A stretch of DNA of 64,000 bases, taken from positions 5,250,988 through 5,314,987 of the forward strand of contig NW_023503372.1 of the NCBI RefSeq assembly GCF_014529535.1, in the 5' to 3' direction. Every line of letters starts with the position of its first letter. The first letter of the stretch is position 1. The notes under the pieces were generated by a model. That model did no database searches and was not told where the DNA came from. It worked only from the letters and a program-made list of their open reading frames with translations. Of the stretch, positions 44,789-56,075 are shown one piece after another. The translations under genes were made by a program, and so were the position numbers. The stretch comes from Bradysia coprophila. Taxonomy: Eukaryota; Arthropoda; Insecta; Diptera; Sciaridae.

Positions 44789-47700
44789 CTATTCAAACAG
44801 TATCCTGAGCCGATCTTCGTACAGCGCTATAGCCAGCATAACAGCACCACCGGCCAGTATGCCACTGATTTGCAAAATTGAATTTTTCAAAGTTTTATCA
44901 CTGGCGTTCCGGCCCAATTCCGGCATCAAGTCCGCAAAGGCAATATACAAAAATGTACCGGCTGTGCCAGCATAAATCCATCGTACGAATCCCGAATGAA
45001 TGCCAGCTATCACAAGTCCGACGATCATTCCGATCACACTTAACACCGACGACACAACGTTCAGAAACATCGCCCTTTTAATGCTAACTCCAGTCTGCAA
45101 TAGCAACGCAAAGTCGCCCAGCTCATGCGGAAGCTCATGGCACAGAACAGCAAAAGCTGTTGCCATTCCAGTTACCGGATCCATACCGAATGCGGCACCT
45201 ATTGATTCGTGGAATTGAGTGTCTCTCTCACATTGTTTTCGAATATTTTATTGGTCATACCTATCGCCATACCATCCGTCAGATTATGTAAGCCATCGCC
45301 TAAGACAACCATAAATGCTACCGGACTCAAAGACGACCGTTTCTGTATTTTCGAGTCGTCGATCATTCTGTTTAACTCTTTATTCTCTTCAGCTGGTCTT
45401 GAAGGAGTCATATCCACCACTTCGGCATCGTCATCACGAACAACATACCTCGCCACATTCGGCTGCTCGTTGCTATGGCTGTGACCATGGCCGTGACCGT
45501 GACTATGCGAATGAGTTTTACCACCGTTCAAAAGTGGCAACAACAATTCCAATGAGTACATAAACAACGCGCTCATAAAGGCACAACTACAGAGCCAAAC
45601 TGGGTCATTGTCAGCATTTCCATCGGAAAACAGTGGAGTCACATCTCCATGATCAAGGTGAGGTGTTAGGGAATGTGGCAGTAAATGCTAAAGTAAACAA
45701 CGTCAATACGATAAAGTAATCACATTCACGGTAGAACGAACCATCAGAGCATCTCCGCACAAGGTACCAATTGCTAGTGCAATTAAGAATCGCAAAATTT
45801 CCTCATAAGCTATTGATTTCGCTAGGGGTACTATGGCGATACCAACAAGGCCGCAAAGGGATATTATAGCTATAGATACCGTGGCGTATACCCAAGCTAA
45901 AATCAGAGATATTTATGGTTGAACATCAAGGCAATCAATCAATTGCTTACCCATTGCGAAGGCTTTATCCTCCTTTCCGAGTTCCACTTTGGTAACTTCC
46001 GAACATGCGCCCTGTTCGATCTGAACCAATAAAGCTGGACACATGTTCAAGAACATATTCGGCGTAATTTTGATGTTTGTTACAAATTCGTCGTATGATT
46101 CGTTCTCTTGGCTATGCTCATCGATATCGGCCGAGCGTCGATGCTGGTGGTGCATTTGTGGCTCCTCTTGATGAACGTGATAGTTCAGCTGATTGCCGCC
46201 ACTATTCGATCGTTGATCGTTAATAACGATTCGTAGCATTGCACTAGGAGATAGGCATGATTTGTGAAGCGTAGATATTGCACCATGATCTGCAATTAGA
46301 AAAATAAAGGGACATGATGTTAGCTGAGGTACTGGTACATGCAGACGACCGTCGAGGCTGTATCATCGGCTTTCCATCGACAGACTCATTTGTTATTAAT
46401 AGCGACGACAAAAATGAGCGACATTCACTGTCTGAGGCGGTATTATACAGTAAGGTACATGTTGTAATTAATGAAGTAAAAGATTTTGTAAGAATCTACC
46501 TAACAAGTTAAAGATCGGAATTAAGCCGAGTAATTGGTGCAATTACGAACCACTGCAAGCTTAACGTTCATCTCTACCGAATAGATCGGTCTATATGTTC
46601 TTGTGGTCTGGCAGTTGAGACTCATGTACATTTCCTTAGGGATTGTCCACTTTACACCAACCTCAGGTTTTGCATCCAGACTGGTATGCCGATGTATGTT
46701 TCAGTATGCTGATGTGCTTCGCCCCTAATCTTCTGTCCGATGTGCCAGTCCGGGACTGTTTGCACCTTCGGGTATTATGAAATCCAAGATCTTCCATCTT
46801 TAGATGGCAAGCGTCTAATCGTAATGAAAACCAGGAAGTTTCACTGATAGAGGCAGGAAAACTAGGGTAATAGGGAGTAAGGATCCAAGGAACTTTAATT
46901 GGGGTTTCAGTTTCGTCAAGAATAGGCACTGTTGGACACTAATGTCTTTACAGTTGGTTTTTATTAATTTCTACGTAGTTTTCCGAACGCTTATTTCATT
47001 TTCAAGAGCTTGTGTTTGGTTTGGGAAATAACTTGATAATATAGAGGATAAATGGTCATAAAAGATGATCTTTCGTTCATCGTAACATCGTCAGATTAAC
47101 AGTGAATTCTACTAGTAAAATACTTATAAACATCCAACGAATTACAATGTTAACGAACGCACACTCTCTGCAAATAATAGAGATAGAGGAGTCAATAAAA
47201 CAAATGAAAATAGAAAACAAATGAATTTACGATACGCTTGATATAGTGAAGATCAAACTGTAAGGTTTCGTTGCGGTTTGTCTTATCATTCGAAGCCAAT
47301 TCCAAAGCGATAGAAATTTATCAACAGAGACTTAAGAAAACATTGACGAGAGGTTTACACATCATTTGAATAATACAAATACTAATTTAAACGACGTACC
47401 GTTATCTGACGTGTAATATTTAATTAAGGAATGGAAAAAACAATTAAATCGCAAAACAATTTTACCTTCGTTTGAGTATTTGAATATCACATTCAAGGAA
47501 ATCAGAAGCCTAATCATCAAACAAATGAAAATTGTTATTTGATTCAATAAAAATATTTAATTCTTTTGTTGCTTAGAGAGCTTAAGACGAAAACAAATTA
47601 TTGTTTTTGCAATTATGGATGCTGAGACTTTATTTGCTCCCATTTTTATGACCGTCGTTGCATCATAAAAAACGATAAGACTTGTGCACCTGCAGAATTT

Positions 47701-50397
47701 TGATAAAAATTGAGTTGAAAAAAGAGAACCATAAATCCATAAAATATCTAATGACTAACAGATATGACAAGCATATCGGATCTGCTACTTCATTTGACTG
47801 AAGTTAATTTTAGCAGATCAAAACAAAATGTTCTACTTCATCGGTCTAAACATACACTCTGCCTAGCCGTTTTCTAATTCAGACCACATAATATCGATAA
47901 CCGACAATAGCACCCCTCCCAGCATTAACGCTCATAAGTCAAATGTCAAAAAGCATCCACTTTTGTATACATATTCACACCAAATACTTATTTCGCAACT
48001 AGACAAATATAGCGCCTTCTTTGATTTCATCATCCTCAAAATATTTTCTATGTTAATGCTAGTAGCAGTGCTATGGAACAGGTGAAAAATGTTGGACTGT
48101 CCCCTTTATCCGCCAGAACATTCACTGATAGTATTCCCCACATTATAATAAAGGAATGATAAAATAAATGAATTTAAAAAAAACCGCCCGACTTAGTCCA
48201 CTTGGGCTGATACTAATGATATAAACACTTACCGTGAGGATGGGGTTTATGGTGGACGTGTTTCGGATTATGCAAAGACGCAAAGGAAGCATCCTCGAAA
48301 TCGTCAGACTTCCATGTTATCGTATTATCATAATCCGCAGTCGTTGTTTCGCTTGGTACACGTTTATTGTCAGCAGTCGATGTTCTCCCATCGTTCGACT
48401 TTGTAGCATCATCATTTATTGTTATATCAATCAAGTTGTCGTCATTTCGAGTTTGCCTCGTGAGTATACTTTCTTCAACAACATCAATGTCGGGCACTTT
48501 GAATCCATCCGGACGATGTTGATCAACCGTGTGACCTGGATCAAATTCCAAATCTCCGAGGCCTAAATTGTGCATCAAATGCTCCAAGCCCTAGTAAGGT
48601 GCAATAAAAACCGGAATTAATTTTTAAGTTCGAGGACATCATTTATAAGTTCGTGGAGTTTTATTGAATCAAGAATGTAGAGCTCTCGTTGACCGAGAGT
48701 CTGCACAATTTTTAATTCGAGGACAACTGCTTCAAGACAATTGATCATTAGTTTGCGATCAAACTCAGCCGATGGGTAATAATTAAACAGCCTCGATGAA
48801 GCGGGTAACAGCGGCATGAGAAAATGCGACAAAGTGGTTCTGTCGTAAAATTTACCCGCTTCATCGAGGCTGCTTAGTAATAATGAGTTACTTTCTAAAC
48901 ACAGTTATTTGTGAATGAGAAATGCTTCTTTCGGCAATAGAAGTGTAATTGTCATTCGAGGCTGGGCCGAGTATGACAATACCAATATCGTGTGCCAAAG
49001 ACATCATCCAGAGCATCCAGACCAGATCAGAACATGAGTCAATAGTTATTCTCTCTAGAATCGAGAGACACACGAGGTTACAGGTCGTGTGTCATAATAC
49101 ACATCGTAAGCCTAATCAAGTACTTCGAACCGAGATTCATACAAAGTTTTTAAAAAATCTGCTGGTATTGGAGTAAGCTGTCCATGATTTGTGGTATTGT
49201 GACAATTTTTAACTTTTTACGTCATTTTCTTGATATCCAGGAGTAATGGCTAACTTTAGTATGAAGATTGAACATTTGACTTCATAATTAGTCAATATTT
49301 AAAGAATTTCTTCAATTGATATTTTAATAAGATCGAGATTTTCGTTATGATGTCCGTGATTTGTGGTATTTTATATGAAATTCCATATACACCGCTATTT
49401 GGAGGTATTTTAAAACGTCATACAAATTATACCGCAAACCACAGTCCAAGCGAATCGTGATCTGCGGTATAATTTATGTTACATGTAAATTTACATAAGC
49501 ATAGCATCACGGTCAGGTTTTTGACCGCAAATCATGGTCAGGGACCTTACGTAACTTTTCGCTTTGAATAGCGTTCTTTGCCAAAAAGGTTGAAATAGAC
49601 CTCATTCCTGTTTAAGCAAAGACAGTTTTGTATTTTCTCATTATCGTCATTATTGCAAATATTTGTTTAACCTTTCACAGACGACGGTCCCACAATTTTC
49701 GATACGAATCGAATCTATTACTTCTTTTGACCTAAACATTTTCAATGAATTATTTCATCTGTTTCTGAACATGAATTGTGCTTTACAAGGCTATATCAGA
49801 CAGAGCTAATCGCTCGTTACTGTTATCAATGTCGATAACAGCTGACAAAACTGTCCGCAAAGAGGAAGACATATAAGGCGACATATACAGTGTATATTAT
49901 ACACACATTTTCAACAGAACTGATGTCACTAAACTTTAGTGACTGAAGTGATGGAAAAATAAACAAAACAATGCAAGGAAAAGTAACTAAATGACTAGTC
50001 TGACACGACTGTCGTAACTGTAGTGTGATTAGAGCTATACAAATCGTTTATTATCAATTGAAATTAACTATACTGCGAAGTCATTTAGTGTGCCCAAATT
50101 CATCAAAAGTTTCTCTCAAGAAAGCCCAACAAAAAAGTTTTCCCAAAAAGCACAGTTTTGCACAGACAATTGCCTAAAACACCACTTATCACTCGATTGC
50201 ATAAATAGCCGTATCTCGACTGTTGACCTTGCTACGCATCTCGATGTTCTACTTACTTCAAAATTGATCACTCCATTACTTCCGTATTTATTGAAAATGT
50301 GAGTCAAAAAGCGATTCGGCTTTTTTGATATTTCGCTCAAGGTAGAACTGCTCAGAGAAATCACGACCAACACAATCAAGCTCACTTGTCGACACAT
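44789..50397 (-). CDS. foi: ZIP zinc transporter, LIV-1 subfamily (fear-of-intimacy/ZIP6/ZIP10-like)
   Basis: Six exons in minus-strand order: 50397-50257, 48590-48233, 46289-45951, 45896-45742, 45687-45261, 45198-44789; 609 residues. It starts with a signal peptide (MCRQVSLIVLVVISLSSS). The LIV-1 ectodomain motif FNKYGSNGVINFEGLEHLMH spans the first junction, which confirms it. Histidine-rich runs (HVHHKPHPHDHG; HHQHRR) and the conserved CPALL motif follow, then membrane segments. A cytoplasmic loop is rich in His-Gly-Ser repeats. HNLTDG and the metal-site motif HELPHELGD (about 494-502) complete the transporter core. The family imports zinc across the plasma membrane; fly foi is needed for cell adhesion and migration. 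Introns 1 and 2 are 1.7 and 1.9 kb, the others 54-62 bp. It converges on the CtIP-like gene, 263 bp between stops. Confidence 0.87.
47906..48074. mobile_element. CTAGCATTAAC-family MITE in foi intron 2
   Basis: The left end AATAGCACCCCTCCCAGCAT and right end TGCTAGTAGCAGTGCTATGG are imperfect inverted copies. The interior TCAAATGTCAAAAAGCATCC matches the copy at 33709. Confidence 0.6.
48788..48872. repeat. Perfect 21-bp inverted repeat in foi intron 1
   Basis: CAGCCTCGATGAAGCGGGTA plus A pairs exactly with T plus TACCCGCTTCATCGAGGCTG around a 43-bp loop. It lies about 200 bp upstream of exon 2 on the coding strand. Confidence 0.65.
49178..49542. mobile_element. Inverted-repeat element in foi intron 1
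   Basis: CTGTCCATGATTTGTGGTAT on the left pairs with ACCGCAAATCATGGTCAG on the right. Internal copies of GTCCGTGATTTGTGGTAT and ATCGTGATCTGCGGTATAA show that the unit was repeated. There is no coding frame. Confidence 0.55.
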
Positions 50398-52727
50398 CGT
50401 AAACGAAATGCGAATTTTTGGCTTTTCGTCTGAGTTTAAGTCTTCTTATCGTTTAATTATCCGAAAATCCGAAATTCATTTTCTTTTTAACAAAAAGTTG
50501 TTTTCCCGACGTTTTCTGGCTCACAAATTTTTTCACACAAAATTCGCTCGCAATCCACCAAACACTTTTCACATACAAATTTTATTAATGAAATTATATT
50601 CAAACAATCAGTTTGCATGTATGAATTGATATGAGCTCGACGACTTTTTTCCAGCTCGATCATGTATACCGCTTCAACTATAATAAACAGAAAAACGGTT
50701 GATTACCTACTATACTGAAAATTATTACCGAAGCATCTTCTTCTCTCTGTTTGAAAAAGCGCTCTTCATATCAAAATGCAAGATAGTGTGATTTAATCAA
50801 CGACTTTTCGAAATAATTTATTTAAACAAATATTTTAAAGTGTCTCTGAAATGTTTAATCAACCGATTATGGTGTAGATATAATATGTGAATATAAAATG
50901 TGAATCTTACATTATATCTCTCATCTAATTCAGCATATTATGCCTACCTATGGGTTTGATTAAAAATAATAATTTTTTTTCGCGACAGATTAGAGATAAT
51001 GTATGTACTTATGTGGGAGAATAATATAGTTGTCGCATGCTCATTTTTGATAATGATCACGACGGATCATACAAATTGAATTTTTATTTGTTAATGAAAA
51101 ATTTCGCAAGTTCTTTCCTATGCAATTACGATATTATGTTGTGTACGTAGTACGTGAAGTACGTAGTTTAAATGAATTGCATTGTTCGAATGGTGATGAT
51201 GAGAAGATTTTTATTACGAATATGTCTGGCATTGTCGGGTGAATTTTGATAACATAATCAAATAGTTAGCAATTAATTTGTCAAACCTTTTCAATGTAAC
51301 ATTGAAACAAAAAATTATGGAATTTTCAGATGCACATGTGTCTTTGGGAGACAATTAAAAAAAACCGAGAGAGCATTGATACATTTTTACATTATTGTTA
51401 GTCTAGCTCTGTTAATTTCAGTTCAAAATTATTCGAAACCGGAAGTCAATTATACATTTTCGCCGTTGAATTTTTATTATTATTCTGTAATGTTATTTGT
51501 TTGCTGCAGACGACGATGCTACGCGAGATTTGAATGCAAATTGAATGAGCATTTTGTAGAAAATTAAAAAAATTATAATAAGAAGAGCGTAGTATACGTT
51601 GATTTGCTGTTAGTTAGTTTTTATATCACTATATTCGCACTGTGTGCGATTAGACTCTATTTCATAATTCGCACTTTTTTACTGGAATGAAAAACTTTTT
51701 ATGAAGTAACTTATAAAGCTAGCATTGACTTCAATAACGTTTTAGCATTTTGTAAATGGACGCATCAGCCCATCTACAAACGTGTAAAAGAAAGCAATAC
51801 TACAAAATTACTACAGAAATGCTGGTAAAGGAGAGTGATTCTAAAGTCTTGAAAGAACAGGTTAAGACACTTCACAAATTTTAACAATTTAGATATGTTT
51901 TGTTAAACCAACGCGCACTGCTCCAGTGCTGGAGCAAAAGGAAAGTGCGTATAGACCAATGGCAAATATTGAAATGAAGACTATTCGCACGATGAATCTT
52001 TATTTGCACTTTGTGCAGTTAGTCCAATTTGTCTCACTTGAGAGGTGTCAAAGTGCTTTTTGTGCTTTCCTTTGAACGACAGAGCTACCATGCTGTATAA
52101 CTAGATGGATTAGGCAAATAAAGACTACTCGCACTTTGTCTGAATAGCCTTTTCGTTGTTATATTACGCAGATGCTTTGTCTTTTACTCATCATTGTAAC
52201 AGAGAGGTGTTGTACGGAATTCCCGATTTTTCTTTTCACGCAAGATCATTCAAAATTTAAAAACATTAAAATGTTAATTGGTAAAACATATATGAACAGA
52301 TGGACTTAGGCAAGCTGTAACAATTCAATAAGGTCAACAGCATCAATATTTATTTTCGCATTAAAAATATTCAGCGTCTACGTATGCCGACAGCTATTTA
52401 GGTTAGTTTTAACCTTTTGCGGAGGACTAAGATTACATTGTCGATAGAGTCAATAGAGGAAATGGTTTCCATATTTCTATAGAAATTACTTCGATCATTA
52501 AAAGTTACAGCTGAAGGTGCACAAAAATGAATGTTAATTCTTTTCTGAAGAGATTGATGAGAAAACTATTACTTCATTTCATTTAATCGTGAAATAGTAA
52601 TTTTCGCAACAAGTAGGCCTTTCCTTTGCCTTTATTGCGAAAAACGTTGTATACAACTCGAGGATAAATGCTTTTTTAGACACATGATGTGTATTGTCAC
52701 GCTCGGCCCACAACCTCGACCTAAAAT

Positions 52728-53370
52728 TAAGGTTCCCATTTTTGAATTTTGAAAAAGAGGACATTTCGGCATCAAGAAAGAGGACAAAAAGAGGACGCTT
52801 TTACATTCAAAACAGAGGACGAAAAGTGAATCTCTGACGCGGAATTACAACGACTGTACATGCACTTTGTGTAACTATTGCGTAACTTCCACCACGTTCA
52901 TGCAAACAAAAATATTCAAAAATGCTCTGTGCAATATGCACTGAAGTCGTCCTGATATTCTTTTGGATTCCTTCTCAGTGATAACATCCACTCCATATTA
53001 CCTAAACACAGACTTCGTTTTAACTTATCCTTGCGCGATCTTTGGCATCTCACACAACGCTACACTATTTTATACTTTTAATGCGAGCGGAGCGTGTGAT
53101 TTTTTTTTTTTTAGATTAAGATTTCGTTGTATTACCTTTCAGAGATTCTCTGACAGAGAAGATTAATAGTTAATGCCGCACAGCGAAAATTTTTCGTTCT
53201 TCAGGTATGAGCTGCATCAAACTTACTTAAAAAAGAAAATGACCTGAAAAAAAGAGGACACAGAGGACTTTTTCATCAAAAAAGCGATGTTCTTAGAATG
53301 TTTGTAAAAAAGAAGAACGAGACGAAAAAAGAGGACATTTCCTCTAAAAAGAGGACGAATGGGAACCCTA
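52728..53370. mobile_element. Terminal-inverted-repeat element with AAAGAGGAC arrays
   Basis: The ends AAGGTTCCCATT and AATGGGAACCCTA are inverted copies. Subterminal clusters of AAAGAGGAC lie next to both ends, in the same orientation. The layout (tip plus subterminal short repeats) resembles the hAT-type elements in this window. Confidence 0.6.
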
Positions 53371-53382
53371 CTAAAATAGTAC

Positions 53383-53537
53383 ATTTCATACCTAGGACCA
53401 AAAGTCTTTTTTAGCGTGTGAGAAGTTTAGCGAATACGCTAAAAAAGACTTTTGGGCCGTGGTACGAATAGTATTTTTCATATTGGACGGAGAAAAAGTG
53501 CGATGAGGTCGCACTTTTAGGGTCCTAGGTATAAAAT
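53383..53537. mobile_element. MITE, 155 bp, with internal hairpin
   Basis: The ends ATTTCATACCTAGGACC and GGTCCTAGGTATAAAAT are inverted copies. Inside, CCAAAAGTCTTTTTTAGCGT pairs with ACGCTAAAAAAGACTTTTGG. Confidence 0.75.
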
Positions 53538-54169
53538 ATATATTATGCACCTGTTGCCAAGATTGGTATTTTGACGTGTAGGACATTATTGCCCTAGCCG
53601 AAGGCGTATCATATTTTATCTGGCGAGAACAGATTTATCGAGATAAACAAAAACTCCCTAGAGGGATAAGCTCGAGATTATCGTTCTAGACAGATAAAAG
53701 CATATCCTTTACTAGGGAGGGAAAATAGACTTTGTAAAGGAAAACGTCATACTACACTCGGGGAAAAAATTTGATATTTCGTATCACGATGCGAAAAATC
53801 AAATTCCTTCTCTTGTATAGTAATGTACTATTATCACTCGGTTACATAAATAACTATTATGCAACTAGTTGCGAAAAGTGGTAGTTTTTGACACTATATG
53901 TAATATAATGAATTTCCACTGTTGAAATCAAAAGAAAAATTGATTGAAATTTTAGAGTGCTTTTGCTAAAGTCAACTGTCGTCGTCGTCGTCGTCATTCC
54001 CATTTGTTCATTCTTACAAAACTGCTTATATCTCACGGTTTGCAGATTATGGAAAGGGCAGATGGACAGAATCAAATTCGAAAGGAGTGGATTGCGTCAA
54101 AGGTTATACAATGAACAGTAAAAAAAATAAGCTGTTAAATTTCCTATTTTATGTCATGGTTTCGTAAAA

Positions 54170-54175
54170 TTTATT
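54170..54175 (-). terminator. Polyadenylation signal of the small secreted gene
   Basis: On the minus strand AATAAA lies about 65 bp after the stop codon. Confidence 0.5.
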
Positions 54176-54239
54176 TGTGCAGTTTACAATTTCTTATGTT
54201 CATTAATTCTTAATTTCAAATTCCAATTTCCCCTTAATT

Positions 54240-54524
54240 TCAAATGTTCAAGCAAGTGTTGCCTGTAATCATTGACCCATAATCGGTACAGCATTTCTTA
54301 AATCCATCATTAGCATCGGCTACTTCGCAATAATAGATAGTAGCGTATTTATAGCAATAAAGTCCTCTCTTTTTACCACAGGTTACAGTTCTTTGTTCCA
54401 GTGTTTTAACGCGATAAAATTGCAAATTACTATCACAACGACAAATTTGCTTAGAGTCTGAAAATTGTATGTTTGAAAAAACCAGAACAAGTACGAGTGC
54501 AATTGTCACCGTCGACTCTTTCAT
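54240..54524 (-). CDS. Small secreted cysteine-rich protein, unknown function
   Basis: The frame of 94 residues starts MKESTVTIALVLVLVFSNIQ, a strong signal peptide, with probable cleavage near residue 24. The mature part of about 70 residues has eight cysteines in the order C-x-C, C, C, C, CC, C (within QICRC, VTCGKK, LYCYK, YYCEV, KKCCTD, GNTC). The frame is open further upstream, but those residues are not signal-like and lie around the TATA box, so this start is preferred. It appears intronless. A TATA box upstream and AATAAA downstream support a real single-exon gene. I do not recognise the family; short secreted Cys-rich proteins include antimicrobial, protease-inhibitor and odorant-related types, and none is implied. 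It shows no relation to the tandem array modules. Confidence 0.6.
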   Translation of the reverse strand: MKESTVTIALVLVLVFSNIQFSDSKQICRCDSNLQFYRVKTLEQRTVTCGKKRGLYCYKYATIYYCEVADANDGFKKCCTDYGSMITGNTCLNI

Positions 54525-54638
54525 TTTTTTTAAAATTAGAATTGAAACGACTTCGATAAGTTGAAAGTTTGTAGTTACTTCACTTTTCGTGTGTTGCAGG
54601 AAATACGGTATGTATGGCAGACGTTGGTTCGACCATGT

Positions 54639-54646
54639 CTTATATA
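54639..54646 (-). promoter_or_regulatory. TATA box of the small secreted gene
   Basis: TATATAAG on the minus strand lies about 115 bp before the ATG at 54524. Initiation about 30 bp downstream would give a leader of about 90 nt. Confidence 0.5.
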
Positions 54647-54850
54647 CCAATTCAATGCATTTGCTGGTGCTTTTTTCCACAATTTTTTAATTTATCAAAA
54701 CATGATTCTATAAATTTAAATTTATCAGCTCGATTTTTTCCTTAGCTCAAATAGTACAGACTGTTATTGTAATTACGCGGGTTCGCAGCAGAAGTTTCGT
54801 TTGGCTTGCTTTTATCATAAGTTTTTTTTTCGATATATGGGAAACTAGTG

Positions 54851-55080
54851 ATACAGTCAGAGGCTGTGAAATTTCAGCACGAATTAGCTTCAGCTGTTAT
54901 TCAGCTGATCCCGCTGATCCACACACACAATCAAAACTGTCTGTACTTGTTTATACGGTTGAAGGCTTCAACTTGAAGCTGGTACACCAGTAATAGTGGT
55001 ATAATGACCGTATAAAGACGTATAACCAGTTTTGATTGTATGTGTGGATCATGCTGACATTTCACTGCCTTTGACTGTAT
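54851..55080. mobile_element. TA-flanked MITE, 230 bp
   Basis: The left end ATACAGTCAGAGGCTGTGAA and right end TTCACTGCCTTTGACTGTAT are inverted copies with TA next to CAGTC, as in Tc1/mariner elements. Further in, CACACACAATCAAAACTG pairs with CAGTTTTGATTGTATGTGTG. Confidence 0.8.
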
Positions 55081-55631
55081 GAAGTTTATTATATGGGTTC
55101 CGAACTGAAAAAATGATAATCTAAAGATGTTAAAATAGTTGATCACAACATCAATATTTTGTTTGTCTTGTCTTCGAACTGTTTTCACACGCAAAACTAA
55201 AAAGAACCAGTGGACCGCCGAGACTCGTGACATAACCGAACTTTTATATCGCTTTAAACCGGTGTGATGCGTTTTCATGAATTTATTAGACATTGTTGAA
55301 ATTTATTGTAAATAAATAATCTTTTAGGTTATCGAAATTTTACATAAAAATAGCGGTTAGAGTACAATCAAATAATTCAATTCGCTTTTCAACGTCTTAC
55401 TAGTACAGTTAAAGGAATTAACAAATAATATTAAGACAATGTCACAGAATATTAGAGCGTAGGCTAGGCATAATTCATTAAATTCAGTAGATAAATTAAC
55501 TTCAGAAGGAAAAAATAGTTTTTTAAAATAAGGAAAGCAAGTTGGTAGATACAACTCATTCATTTGCCCAGCGTCGTGATATCGTTTCGATTTGTCAACC
55601 TGAAAAGGCAGCCATATGTGGCAGCCATAAA

Positions 55632-56075
55632 GAGGGATTCTTTTGAAAAGCAGCCGACCAAAATGGAACGCATTTTCCAGTTGAAATATTTATATGGGAC
55701 CAGAAAGGTTATCGACCCTAAAAGCCAAAACCACTTTCAAAAAAATTCTTCGAAGCTTGTGTAGCTCGTCGGAGGTGGTGAAAAACCGAAAACATGCAAT
55801 TTTCTTACAGAAATTTCTCCAGTTACACGAGTCGTATAAGGACCCTGTACGGCTATTGTGGGGTGTCATTCGAAAGGCAATTGCATGTACTTTCGAGGCA
55901 AATAGGGTCTTATTGGTTTTAAAATTAATCCACACTCAGATATTTGCAGTTGTAGTTTACAACCGAAAAATGACTTAAAATTCACATTTTTCTTGCAAAA
56001 ATTTCTTGAGTTACACGAAACGTAAATTAGAAAGGTAATTTTATGTTGTTTCAGGGCAAGTAAGGTATTATGGGG
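55632..56075. mobile_element. Diverged, one-armed relative of the 10241 foldback
   Basis: AGAGGGATTCTTTTGAAAAG, GGAACGCATTTTCCAGTTGA, AAAGCCAAAACCACTTTCAA and ATTCTTCGAAGCTTGTGT match the arm of the 518-bp kinase-intron element. GTGGGGTGTCATTCGAAAGG matches its loop. The second arm is lost or unrecognisable. Confidence 0.75.

Larger units (their letters stand above)
50398..54239. other. Region between foi and the small secreted gene, no gene recognised
   Basis: This is 3.8 kb with no frame longer than about 65 codons that shows protein features. It should contain the foi promoter and 5' leader just after 50397, but no clear TATA or initiator was seen. It holds the two terminal-inverted-repeat elements at 52728-53370 and 53383-53537. 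Confidence 0.6.

Noticed and set aside
54931-55293. 120-codon minus-strand frame
   Set aside because: Much of it lies in the TA-flanked MITE at 54851-55080 and it shows no protein features.
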